39,904 nt of DNA from an uncultured bacterium (GTDB taxonomy: Bacteria > Bacillota > Clostridia > Oscillospirales > CAG-272): contig CAMEJM010000014.1 of the NCBI GenBank assembly GCA_945920215.1, forward strand, positions 1 to 39,904, read 5' to 3'. Below, piece after piece: positions 29,827 through 37,449 of the stretch. A model generated the notes under the pieces. That model ran no database searches. It saw only the letters and a list, made by a program, of their open reading frames with translations, and was not told the DNA's origin. The stretch's first letter is position 1. Every line of letters begins with the position of its first letter. A program made the translations under genes and the position numbers.

Positions 29827-30300
29827 TTACGCCAGATACATCCGGCGGATCACCTGCGGGATGCGGGGTTTATCGCGCAGATCGGTCTGCACCGAAGCGA
29901 TGCGGTCCACCGCCTCCACACCCTCCGTCACTCTGCCGAACGCGGCGTACTGCCCGTCAAGGTAAGGGGCGTCCTCGTGCATGATGAAGAACTGGCTGGA
30001 AGCCGAGTCCGGCATGGAGGAACGCGCCATGGAAATCACGCCGCGGGTGTGCTTTAACGTGTTCTGTGGGAAGCCGTTGGCGGCAAATTCACCGGGGATC
30101 GTCTCATCGGAGCCGCCCATACCGTTCCCGAGGGGGTCGCCGCCCTGAATCATAAAGCCCGCTATCACGCGGTGAAAGGTCAGACCGTCATAAAACCCTT
30201 CTTTCACCAGCTTTTCAAAATTCGCAACGGTTTTGGGGGCATATTCCGGGCAAAGCTCGATTTTCACGACGTCCCCGTTCTCCATTTCCATAATGACCAT
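29827..30300 (-). CDS. Peptidyl-prolyl cis-trans isomerase, cyclophilin type
   Basis: A 157-residue single-domain cyclophilin without signal peptide, so cytoplasmic. It has GLTFHRVIAGFMIQGGDP with the catalytic Arg, the conserved SASSQFFIMHEDAPYLDGQ and YAAFGRV. It is closely similar to the lipoprotein cyclophilin at 24845, so the two form a cytoplasmic/extracytoplasmic pair. GAAAGGA precedes the ATG. The 348 bases between this gene and the next (30301-30648) are divergent upstream DNA in which I see no further gene. Confidence 0.93.
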   Translation of the reverse strand: MVIMEMENGDVVKIELCPEYAPKTVANFEKLVKEGFYDGLTFHRVIAGFMIQGGDPLGNGMGGSDETIPGEFAANGFPQNTLKHTRGVISMARSSMPDSASSQFFIMHEDAPYLDGQYAAFGRVTEGVEAVDRIASVQTDLRDKPRIPQVIRRMYLA

Positions 30301-30648
30301 CGTATGTGTTCCTTTCCGTCTCGCCGTCCTTTTTTCCCGCTTTTGAGTGGCGGGATAATCGGCGATTCCTATACATATACTAAATCAAAATTCCCGCGCC
30401 GTCAACCGTTTTTCATTCTCTGACCCGGCGGCAGCGCCCCCGGCGCTCCCGGCATGGCCGCCGCACTGCGGTGGCATGGTCTTTCCGGGAGAGCATTTTC
30501 ACGGTGTGGAGCCGAAAAACAAGCGTTCGCGCCGTCCAACGCGCTAAATGACGGCGGGCGGCGGGAATACGGCACGGCACCCCCTCGCGTTGCCCGCACG
30601 GTGCGCGGGGAGACAGCGGAATGCCTGACGGGAAAGGAGGCACGGAAC

Positions 30649-31767
30649 ATGGACGGAAAGCCGAAAAAGAATGTGCGCGACTGGGCGGCGTGGCTTCTCT
30701 GCATTGCCTTCGCCTTGGTACTCGCATGGCTGTTTTTCCGATATATTTTCGGGCTGCTCCTGCCCTTCCTCGTGGGCTGGGCGCTCGCGTTTTTGGTGCG
30801 CCCCGCCGCGGCGCGGGTCGGGAGGGGCACCTGTATTCCCAATCGGGTTCTGCGGCTCATGTTTGTCCTCGCCGCGTTTCTGGCGCTCGGTGCCGGCGTG
30901 GTTCTGCTCGGCGTGCGAGGTGTGCGGGAGCTGCAACGGCTGCTCGCGGCTCTGACCTCCGGGGGCGGCGCCCTGCCGCCGACCTTGGAAACCCTGACGG
31001 CGCGCCTGCGCGCACTCGGCGGGGATCGCGCCGTGGCATACTTGCAGGAGTTTATCAGCGGCGCCATCCGCGCTCTGACAGGAGTGCTGCCGGGTCTTGT
31101 CGGCAGGCTGATCTCCGGGGTGCCCCGCATTGTACTGGCGCTGGCGGTCACGCTGATCTCCGCCGTCTATTTCTGCCTGGATCTGGAGCGCATCAACGCC
31201 GCCATGCTTTCTCTTTTGCCGGACAGTTGGAAAAAGCGGGTCACCTCCCTCAAAAACGGGATTCTCCGCATGGCGGGGAAATATCTGCGCTCCTATCTGA
31301 TTTTGATGGCGATCACCTTTTCCCTCTTGCTCCTCGGCTTTTTGGTCATACGGGTGGAGTACGCGGTACTGCTCGCCTTTCTCATCTCGCTGGTAGACCT
31401 GTTCCCCGTCCTCGGCGTGGGGACGGTGCTGGTGCCCTGGAGCCTTTTTTGCTTTATCAGCGGGGTGCCGGGGCGCGGCGTGGCGCTGCTGATCCTGTGG
31501 GGCGTGGCGCTCATCATCCGACAACTGACCGAGCCGCGGGTGCTCGGCGGCAGCCTCGGGGTCCCGCCCCTGCTGACCCTGCTCGCCATGTATGCGGGGC
31601 TTCACCTTATGGGCGTGTTCGGTATGCTGCTTCTGCCCGCCCTGTGCGTGCCGTTGGCTTCCCTGCTGCGCACGCTCAAAGGCGCGCCTCCCCCCGCGCC
31701 GGAGTCCGAGACTGCACAGCACCGCGCCCCGCCCTCTTCTGCCGACGGCGCAAAAAGGCACGTCTGA
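30649..31767 (+). CDS. AI-2E / YtvI family permease
   Basis: A 372-residue protein with seven or eight membrane spans, of the AI-2E transporter family (PF01594). Clostridial members include YtvI, a sporulation membrane protein; which one this is cannot be decided here. Typical features are paired N-terminal spans with FGLLLPFLVGWALAFLVRP, a large polar region (about 95-145), and C-terminal LVDLFPVLGVGTVLVPW plus LTEPRVLGGSLGVPPLLTLL. AAAGGAGG seven bases before ATG 30649 fixes the start; the open frame extends to 30454 but without a ribosome site. The short tail is rich in Pro and Ala. Confidence 0.85.
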   Translation: MDGKPKKNVRDWAAWLLCIAFALVLAWLFFRYIFGLLLPFLVGWALAFLVRPAAARVGRGTCIPNRVLRLMFVLAAFLALGAGVVLLGVRGVRELQRLLAALTSGGGALPPTLETLTARLRALGGDRAVAYLQEFISGAIRALTGVLPGLVGRLISGVPRIVLALAVTLISAVYFCLDLERINAAMLSLLPDSWKKRVTSLKNGILRMAGKYLRSYLILMAITFSLLLLGFLVIRVEYAVLLAFLISLVDLFPVLGVGTVLVPWSLFCFISGVPGRGVALLILWGVALIIRQLTEPRVLGGSLGVPPLLTLLAMYAGLHLMGVFGMLLLPALCVPLASLLRTLKGAPPPAPESETAQHRAPPSSADGAKRHV

Positions 31768-31899
31768 ATCCTCCCTGCTCCCCTCTGTTTTCCTCCCCTG
31801 TCCGTCACGGTGCCCCGCGAATGACAAAAAATGCGCAAAGCACTTCCCCTGCACGAAAAAGTGTGCTATAATACCCAAAAACATCGGCGGAGGGCGGAT

Positions 31900-32739
31900 A
31901 TGGATTTCAATCGTTCGATTTTTGAGAACAGAAAGGCGCTGGGGCGCCCTTTTCTGGCAGCGCACAGAGGGGTTTGCGGAGCCAATATCCCGTGCAATAC
32001 GCTTGCGGCGTATCGGATAGCCGTTCATGCGGGCGCGGACGTGGTTGAAATCGACGTCAGCAAGAGCCGGGACGGCAAATACTTCGTGTTTCATCCGGGC
32101 ATGGAACCGGTGTTCATTCAATGCGGGCGGTATCTGAGCGATATGACCGCGGAGGAGATACAGCAGTTGACGCTCCGTAATTCCGACAGCGTGCCGACCC
32201 ACTATCGGATCCCCACCTTGGCGGAGGTGCTGGCGTTTTTGAAAGACAAGGTCTATATCAATGTGGATAAATTCTGGACGGACGTGCCCGGCATTACGGA
32301 AGAGATCCGCAAGGCGGGCGTGGAGAAGCAGGTTATCGTCAAAACCTACGCGGATGAAAAATCGTGGGACGAGGTGGAAGCCTACGCGCCCGATCTGATG
32401 TATATGACAATGGCGTGGCACAAGGACGAGACCACCGAAAAACTGGCAAAGAGAAATATCCGTTATATCGGTATCGAAGCGCTGTTTGACAAAGAGACGG
32501 ACGAGATCGCGTCGGACGAGTATATCCGCTCCATGCACGAAAGAGGGCTGCTTATCTGGCACAACGCCATCGTGTACAACGAGAAAGACGTCATTTCCGC
32601 CGGTCATACCGACGACGTCTCTTTAACCGACGACCCGGCGCTCGGCTGGGGATGGCTTGCGGATAAGCAGGCGGACTTCATTCAGACCGATTGGCTGTCG
32701 GAGTTGAAATCGTATTTGGAGAAAAGGGAAAACCCGTAA
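31900..32739 (+). CDS. Glycerophosphodiester phosphodiesterase family protein (atypical)
   Basis: A 279-residue TIM-barrel protein of the GDPD family, which cleave glycerophosphodiesters. The start of the active site, FLAAHRGVCGANIP, and VVEIDVSKSRDGKYFVFHPG are clear. Two usual residues differ: the family E-N-T reads C-N-T here, and the second His is followed by Pro rather than Asp (H-P for H-D). Related Clostridia proteins share these changes as far as I recall, so this is a subfamily, possibly with another substrate. GGCGGAGGG before ATG 31900 decides the start, and TATAAT at 31867-31872 is a likely -10. No signal peptide, so it acts inside the cell. Confidence 0.8.
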   Translation: MDFNRSIFENRKALGRPFLAAHRGVCGANIPCNTLAAYRIAVHAGADVVEIDVSKSRDGKYFVFHPGMEPVFIQCGRYLSDMTAEEIQQLTLRNSDSVPTHYRIPTLAEVLAFLKDKVYINVDKFWTDVPGITEEIRKAGVEKQVIVKTYADEKSWDEVEAYAPDLMYMTMAWHKDETTEKLAKRNIRYIGIEALFDKETDEIASDEYIRSMHERGLLIWHNAIVYNEKDVISAGHTDDVSLTDDPALGWGWLADKQADFIQTDWLSELKSYLEKRENP

Positions 32740-32841
32740 GCCGGCTTTCACGGATTCCCTCTTTATGACAAATCTATATCCTGTAACTTCCGTTGCGGGA
32801 AGCCGCCGGTTCGTCCCCCAAAATATTTTTTGTGTTGGGTA

Positions 32842-32870
32842 TTGCATTTTCCGGCTGGCTATGATATAAT
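32842..32870 (+). promoter_or_regulatory. Promoter of rpmB
   Basis: TTGCAT (32842-32847), 17 bases, TATAAT (32865-32870). Confidence 0.75.
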
Positions 32871-32953
32871 GACCTCTGCTGTTTAGCGATTTATTGATTG
32901 ATTTGATATAAAAGCGGCGTCGTGAGACGCGAATGTTTCAGGAGGTGTTCGAA

Positions 32954-33139
32954 ATGGCAAAGTGTGAGATTTGCGGCAAGGGCATGGTGTTCGGCAACAC
33001 TGTATCCCACTCCCACCGCAAGACCAACAGAACCTGGAAGCCCAACATCCGTCGGGTGAAAGCAGTTGTCAACGGTAACCGTCAGAGCGTGTATGTCTGC
33101 TCTCGTTGCCTGCGTTCCGGAAAGATCGAGCGTGCGTGA
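32954..33139 (+). CDS. rpmB: 50S ribosomal protein L28
   Basis: A 61-residue bL28. It has [10 protein letters not shown] and [14 protein letters not shown], two Cys pairs of the zinc-binding type of L28, with [18 protein letters not shown] between. AGGAGG precedes ATG 32954; a longer reading from 32933 is not needed. It is transcribed alone, from a near-consensus promoter to a terminator at 33199-33240. Hairpin array 3 begins 150 bases on. Confidence 0.96.
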   Translation: MAKCEICGKGMVFGNTVSHSHRKTNRTWKPNIRRVKAVVNGNRQSVYVCSRCLRSGKIERA

Positions 33140-33198
33140 GTCGTATGCCTGACGGTTTGCCCGCGGCAAGCCCAAGCGAAAAGTGAAGATCGCTTCAA

Positions 33199-33246
33199 AC
33201 AAGTTGCAAAGTGCTTCTTTTCTGTGCTTTGCAGCTTGTTTTTATT
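33199..33246 (+). terminator. Terminator after rpmB
   Basis: AACAAGTTGCAAAG pairs with CTTTGCAGCTTGTT (one mismatch), followed by TTTATTTTT. Confidence 0.85.
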
Positions 33247-33296
33247 TTTCGGTTTAGCCTTTGCGGGAGGTCTTGTACTCTGCCGCGAAGTAAGGT

Positions 33297-33614
33297 TGCT
33301 TGGCTCACGCAAGCAGTGATATTTTCACCTACGGTGAAAGAGATATTTCGGCTATGCCGAAGCGAGATTGCTTGCCGGCGCAAGCAGTGATATTTTCACC
33401 TGCGGTGAAAGAGATATTTTGCTTTGCAAAGAGATATTGTTTGCTGTCGCAAACAGTCGAAGACGGTGATTGAAAATCAACTTTTCCTTATCTCCGCGAA
33501 GCGGAATATCTCTTGCCGTCAGGCAAATATCACTTCGCGAAGCGAAATATCTCTTGTCGTGAGACAAATATCACTTTGTCCACCGGGCAAAATGTTACTC
33601 CGCCGTCAGGCGGA
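33297..33614. repeat. Hairpin array 3, the longest (13 hairpins)
   Basis: Thirteen hairpins: 33297-33315, 33323-33339, 33347-33361, 33369-33386, 33394-33410, 33418-33430, 33438-33455, 33493-33505, 33513-33526, 33534-33546, 33554-33567, 33575-33591 and 33599-33614. Stems are 5-7 bp (TTTCACC, TTCGGC, TGTTTGC, TCCGC, TTGCC, TTCGC, TTGTC, TCCGCC) and loops 3-4 bases, up to 7 in the first. Left spacers read GTGATATT or GAGATATT; right spacers read AATATCTC or AATATCAC. The polarity switches at 33456-33492. No gene is supported in 33140-33723 outside rpmB's terminator and this array. Confidence 0.9.
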
Positions 33615-33654
33615 ATATCGCCACGCTGCGCCGCGGCGCTTCTCCCCTGCCCAC

Positions 33655-33683
33655 TTGAAAACGCGGGGGCAATCTGTTACAAT
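33655..33683 (+). promoter_or_regulatory. Promoter of the 33724 gene
   Basis: TTGAAA (33655-33660), 17 bases, TACAAT (33678-33683). It lies about 40 bases beyond the last hairpin of array 3. Confidence 0.7.
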
Positions 33684-33723
33684 AAGAAACGGAAAATCCG
33701 TTTTGAAAAGAAAGGTTCCGGAT

Positions 33724-34665
33724 ATGCTCAAATCATACCGAAAAACCACATACGAGGACGCCTGCAACCGGGGGCGCGAGATTCTCGAACGCCTGCGCGC
33801 GGAGGAGGATTTCATACACGTCCGTGATCGCGCCGCGGCGCTCGGCGTGGATATCGTCTGCGATATGCGCCATACCGTCACGGAGGATTACGAGGGCGGA
33901 TATATTTTCACACAGGAGCACGAGGGACAGCTGCCCCACGGGTACGCGCTGGAGCTGTGGTTTGACCTGGTGCGGGACGGCTATGTGCTGTGCAGCGCGG
34001 GGGAGGACAAAATTCAGCTCTCCTATTCCGTGCCCGTCGTCACCTATGTCAATTTGCTGTTGACGCAGCGCTTTTCTTTTGCGGATTACGAAACCGTCAT
34101 GCAGGAAAACCCCGTGTGCGCCGTACTGGAGGATTATCTTGACCGCATCGAGGACGAGGGCGCCTGCCCGTCCCCGTTTGTGCGCGACAGTCTCTCTCCC
34201 ACCGCGCCGCGCGGGGAAGAAGGTCTGATTGTCGGGCGGGAAAATGTGGGGGACGGCTCCTATGTGGAGATTTCCTCGCACCCCTACGACGGGACCGTCG
34301 GCGCCGAGGATTCCCTGTATTTTTCGTCGGACGCCTTTCTTCCGTACCACCTGTTTCTTTTGGGCGTGACCGCCCCGGCAGCCGGCAGCGCCTTTACCGC
34401 GCCCCTGACACTTTCGACGGAGGAGATGAACGCGTACGCCGAGGTGTTGGAGGAACTGCCGCGCCATATGCGCGCCTGCCGCTGCTTTACCGAGCTGCTC
34501 AGCGCCGTCGGCGTCGCCGCATACGCCCCTCCCCCGCGCGCGGAGGCGCTTCTCGATGAGGTAACCTATCTGCGGGAAAAAGAATTCCTCGCGGACGCCG
34601 CACGCCTTGCCGCTCATCTGCGCGACTGCGCGGAGGCAGATACCCCCGTCACCCTGATCCCCTGA
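33724..34665 (+). CDS. Hypothetical protein, 313 aa
   Basis: I do not recognise a family. The protein is acidic and soluble, with no signal peptide or membrane span. It starts MLKSYRKTTYEDACNRG and alternates helices with beta-rich stretches (ALELWFDLVRDGYVLCSAG; VVTYVNLLLTQRF). Cysteines are scattered and do not form a metal motif. AAAGG precedes ATG 33724; the open frame to 33424 crosses hairpin array 3 and is not coding. It is transcribed alone, with a GC-rich hairpin (34696-34723) after it. Confidence 0.7.
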   Translation: MLKSYRKTTYEDACNRGREILERLRAEEDFIHVRDRAAALGVDIVCDMRHTVTEDYEGGYIFTQEHEGQLPHGYALELWFDLVRDGYVLCSAGEDKIQLSYSVPVVTYVNLLLTQRFSFADYETVMQENPVCAVLEDYLDRIEDEGACPSPFVRDSLSPTAPRGEEGLIVGRENVGDGSYVEISSHPYDGTVGAEDSLYFSSDAFLPYHLFLLGVTAPAAGSAFTAPLTLSTEEMNAYAEVLEELPRHMRACRCFTELLSAVGVAAYAPPPRAEALLDEVTYLREKEFLADAARLAAHLRDCAEADTPVTLIP

Positions 34666-34695
34666 CAAACCCAAGCCGGGCTCCCCGCCCGCCGG

Positions 34696-34723
34696 AGTAT
34701 GCGGCGGCATACCGCCGCATACT
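34696..34723 (+). terminator. Hairpin after the 33724 gene
   Basis: A perfect 12-bp stem AGTATGCGGCGG/CCGCCGCATACT with loop CATA. There is no T tract, so termination is uncertain. Confidence 0.5.
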
Positions 34724-34792
34724 GATGATTATCACCGTGCCGCCGAGAAAATAAGGCGCCGCACCGTTTTTTCACAGGAAAGGAGAAAACCT

Positions 34793-35134
34793 ATGCCGCA
34801 CATCGCCACGTATACCACCTGCCCCATCTCCGATACGCAGGAAACCATTCTGAAAACCCGTCTGGGAGAAGCCATCACGTGTCTCAACGGCAAGACCGAA
34901 CGGTATTTGATGCTGTCCTTCCACGGGCAGGAGCATCTGTGGTTCGGCGGGGACAACGCGCCCGCTGCCCTGCTGGAGGTCGACGTGTTCGGCTCTCTTG
35001 ACCATGCCGACTGCGAGAAGCTGACCGCCCGCCTGTGCGAGATTGTGGACGAGGTGCTTTCCATCCCCGCCGACCGCGTCTATGTGCGGTACTCCTCCAC
35101 CAAAGAGTGGGGTTGGAACGGCGTTCAGTTCTGA
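34793..35134 (+). CDS. MIF / phenylpyruvate tautomerase family protein
   Basis: A 113-residue protein of the macrophage migration inhibitory factor superfamily. After removal of Met the N-terminus is Pro, the catalytic base of these tautomerases. Further signs are TERYLMLSFHGQEHLWFGG (the lid segment) and the end VYVRYSSTKEWGWNGVQF, resembling the W-x-x-N-x-x-x-F end of MIF. The protein forms trimers in known cases; the natural bacterial substrate is uncertain. AAAGGAG precedes the ATG. A terminator (35165-35190) follows. Confidence 0.85.
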   Translation: MPHIATYTTCPISDTQETILKTRLGEAITCLNGKTERYLMLSFHGQEHLWFGGDNAPAALLEVDVFGSLDHADCEKLTARLCEIVDEVLSIPADRVYVRYSSTKEWGWNGVQF

Positions 35135-35164
35135 CTTTTCCCACGCAAATCACCGAACAGTCAC

Positions 35165-35190
35165 GGCGCGGCGCTCCCGCGCCGCCTTTT
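35165..35190 (+). terminator. Terminator after the MIF-like gene
   Basis: GGCGCGG (35165-35171) pairs with CCGCGCC (35177-35183), then GCC and TTTT. Confidence 0.65.
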
Positions 35191-35234
35191 GAAAATCCGC
35201 AGGAGCAAAGCAATCATTGCCGGGAGGGGCTGTC

Positions 35235-36164
35235 GTGCGTTATTTCACCGCTTCCGCGTGGCGTGAAAACGCCCCGCGGATACTTGCCCGCCTGAAAGAG
35301 GCTTGTACTTCCCGTTATTTTCCCCGCCCCGGAGGCATCTCTCTCTATGTCGAGACGTACCGTCCCGAACAGCCGCGCGGCGGCGTGGTCATTTGCCACG
35401 GCTACGGGGAAAGCGCCCTGAAATACAGGGAACTGACCTTTTATTTCCTCACGGCGGGATACACCGTGTTTATACCGGAGCACCGCGGGCACGCCAGATC
35501 CGCGCCGGACAACCCCGCCACTATCCACATCGACCGCTTCCGGCAATACGCCGACGATTTCGCGGCGGTCGCAAATTGGGCGAGAGAGGAAACGGCGGGA
35601 ATGCCGCTGTACCTCTTTTCCCACTCCATGGGCGGCGCCGTCGGCGCGCTGGTTTTGGAGCAGGAGCCGACGCTCTTTGACCGGGCGGTGCTGTCCTCCC
35701 CGATGATCGCCCCTTATGCGGGGGATAAACCCGCATGGTTGCTGCGTGCGATCTGCACGCCGCCGCTTTTCTTCGGTAAGGGCAAAAAGCCGATTCTCGG
35801 GCGCCCCTCCGCCCCCGCCTCATTTGAAAGCTCCTCCTGCAACACCCGCGCGCGGTACGACGTATACCGCGAGGAGTGCGCCGCGGACCCTGCTTTCACG
35901 CGCCGCCCCAGTTCGTGGCGGTGGTACTATGAGGCGCTGGGCGTCACCCGCCGTCTGATGAAGCGCGCCGACAGGATCAGAGTCCCGCTCCTGATTTTTG
36001 AAGCCGCGCTTGACCGCAAGGTCAGAAACGACGTCACGGATGCCTTTGCCGCCAAGGTCGGCGTCACCCCTATTCTGATGAAAGGATGCAAGCATGAGCT
36101 ATTCACCGCGGACGACAAGTCCCTCGGTGAATACCTTGACCGGATTTTTGCGTTTTTCGGATGA
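35235..36164 (+). CDS. Alpha/beta hydrolase, lysophospholipase / monoacylglycerol lipase type
   Basis: A 309-residue Hydrolase_4-type enzyme. The oxyanion loop GVVICHGYGESALKYRE, the nucleophile elbow FSHSMGGAVG (catalytic Ser), a probable acid in FEAALDRKV and the final His in KGCKHELFTAD complete the triad. Between elbow and acid lies a lid of about 90 residues. The start is GTG 35235 with GGGAGGGG upstream; a TTG at 35217 is the alternative. It is probably cytoplasmic (no signal). Its stop overlaps the mutY start (ATGA), so the two are coupled, though a functional link with DNA repair is not obvious. Confidence 0.87.
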   Translation: MRYFTASAWRENAPRILARLKEACTSRYFPRPGGISLYVETYRPEQPRGGVVICHGYGESALKYRELTFYFLTAGYTVFIPEHRGHARSAPDNPATIHIDRFRQYADDFAAVANWAREETAGMPLYLFSHSMGGAVGALVLEQEPTLFDRAVLSSPMIAPYAGDKPAWLLRAICTPPLFFGKGKKPILGRPSAPASFESSSCNTRARYDVYREECAADPAFTRRPSSWRWYYEALGVTRRLMKRADRIRVPLLIFEAALDRKVRNDVTDAFAAKVGVTPILMKGCKHELFTADDKSLGEYLDRIFAFFG

Positions 36165-37393
36165 GCAAACAAAAAACGTCTCCGCCGCGCGTCACCCCTG
36201 CACAGGGCAGCGCCCCCACCGGCGAGGCGGTGCCGCAATTACCTGATTTTTCGCGGCTCCTCCTTGACTGGTACAGACAGAACCGCCGCCGCCTGCCGTG
36301 GCGCGAAAACCCGACGCCCTACCGCGTATGGGTATCGGAAATCATGTTGCAGCAGACGCGCGTGGAAGCGGTGAAGCCCTATTTCGCGCGCTTCATGGAA
36401 GAGCTGCCGGACGTGCGCGCCCTCGCCGCCTGTCCGCCCGACAGGCTCAACAAGCTGTGGGAGGGCTTGGGCTACTATTCCCGCGTGCGCAACCTGCAAA
36501 AAGCGGCGCAAACGGTGGTGGACGAATACGACGGCGAAATTCCCTCCTCGCCCTCGCTCCTGCTGCGCCTGCCCGGCGTCGGCTCCTATACCGCCGGGGC
36601 AATCGCTTCTTTCGCTTTCGGCGTCCCCGCGCCCGCCGTGGACGGCAACGTCCTGCGCGTGCTGGCACGCGTACTGGGCGATGAGCGCAACATTCTCGAC
36701 CCGTCAGTCAAGCGGGATTACGAAGCCGCCGTCCTCCGTGCGATTCCGGAGAAAGAGGCGGGAGACTACAATCAGGCGCTCATCGAAATCGGCGCGACGG
36801 TCTGCGGCCCCAACCTGCCCCCGCAATGCGACTCTTGCCCGCTTGCCGGCTTCTGCCGTGCGCACCTGGACCGCCTGACGGACAGAATCCCCGTGCGCGA
36901 GAAAAAGAAGCCCCGCAAGGTGCAGGACAGAACCGTCCTGCTCGTGCGCGACGGCTCTCACACCCTGCTTCACCGCCGCCCCGACAAGGGGTTGCTCGCG
37001 GGCTTGTATGAATTTCCCGCTTTGGAGGGCGCCCCGGAGGAAGCAGAGCTTCTCCGTTTTGTCCGCGGGCTCGGGCTGGAGCCCTTGCGCATCTCCCCTC
37101 TCGGCGCCGCCAAGCATATCTTCACCCACGTAGAGTGGCGAATGCAGGGGTATGAGGTCATGATTGCCGATACCGCGTTGCCGGTCGGAGAGCCGCTCTC
37201 CCTCTCCTCCGCAAAAGGTCAGACCGCGCCGAAAAGCCTTTCCCCCGCTCCGGGCGGAGCCTACGTGTTCGCGGACACCGCGGCGCTCACCGACCGTTAC
37301 GCCATTCCCTCGGCGTATGCCGCGTATCTGAAATGCCTGCAAGTCGAAAAAGGCAGCAAACGCCTGAAGCGGCAAGCGGCGCAAACCGAATAA
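36161..37393 (+). CDS. mutY: A/G-specific adenine glycosylase
   Basis: MutY removes adenine mispaired with 8-oxoguanine. The 410-residue protein shows LPWRENPTPYRVWVSEIMLQ with the catalytic Glu, the helix-hairpin-helix LLRLPGVGSYTAGAIASFAF, PAVDGNVLRVLAR with the catalytic Asp, and the iron-sulphur ligands C-x6-C-x2-C-x5-C in CGPNLPPQCDSCPLAGFC. The NUDIX-like 8-oxoG recognition domain follows (about 245-390). An N-terminal extension of about 27 residues is Pro-rich and disordered. The start overlaps the hydrolase stop by four bases. Confidence 0.96.
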   Translation: MSKQKTSPPRVTPAQGSAPTGEAVPQLPDFSRLLLDWYRQNRRRLPWRENPTPYRVWVSEIMLQQTRVEAVKPYFARFMEELPDVRALAACPPDRLNKLWEGLGYYSRVRNLQKAAQTVVDEYDGEIPSSPSLLLRLPGVGSYTAGAIASFAFGVPAPAVDGNVLRVLARVLGDERNILDPSVKRDYEAAVLRAIPEKEAGDYNQALIEIGATVCGPNLPPQCDSCPLAGFCRAHLDRLTDRIPVREKKKPRKVQDRTVLLVRDGSHTLLHRRPDKGLLAGLYEFPALEGAPEEAELLRFVRGLGLEPLRISPLGAAKHIFTHVEWRMQGYEVMIADTALPVGEPLSLSSAKGQTAPKSLSPAPGGAYVFADTAALTDRYAIPSAYAAYLKCLQVEKGSKRLKRQAAQTE

Positions 37394-37449
37394 ACAAAAT
37401 AATACTGCCGGTCAAATAAGCAGTCAAACAAGAAAGTGAGTCAAACGGT

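Noticed and set aside
33297-33614. CRISPR array
   Set aside because: Repeated units are short hairpins with constant linkers and variable paired stems; there are no constant repeats of 24-40 bases, no unique spacers of even length and no cas genes.
33424-33723. N-terminal extension of the 33724 protein across array 3
   Set aside because: The segment consists of the hairpin chain itself; a ribosome site and promoter lie just before ATG 33724.
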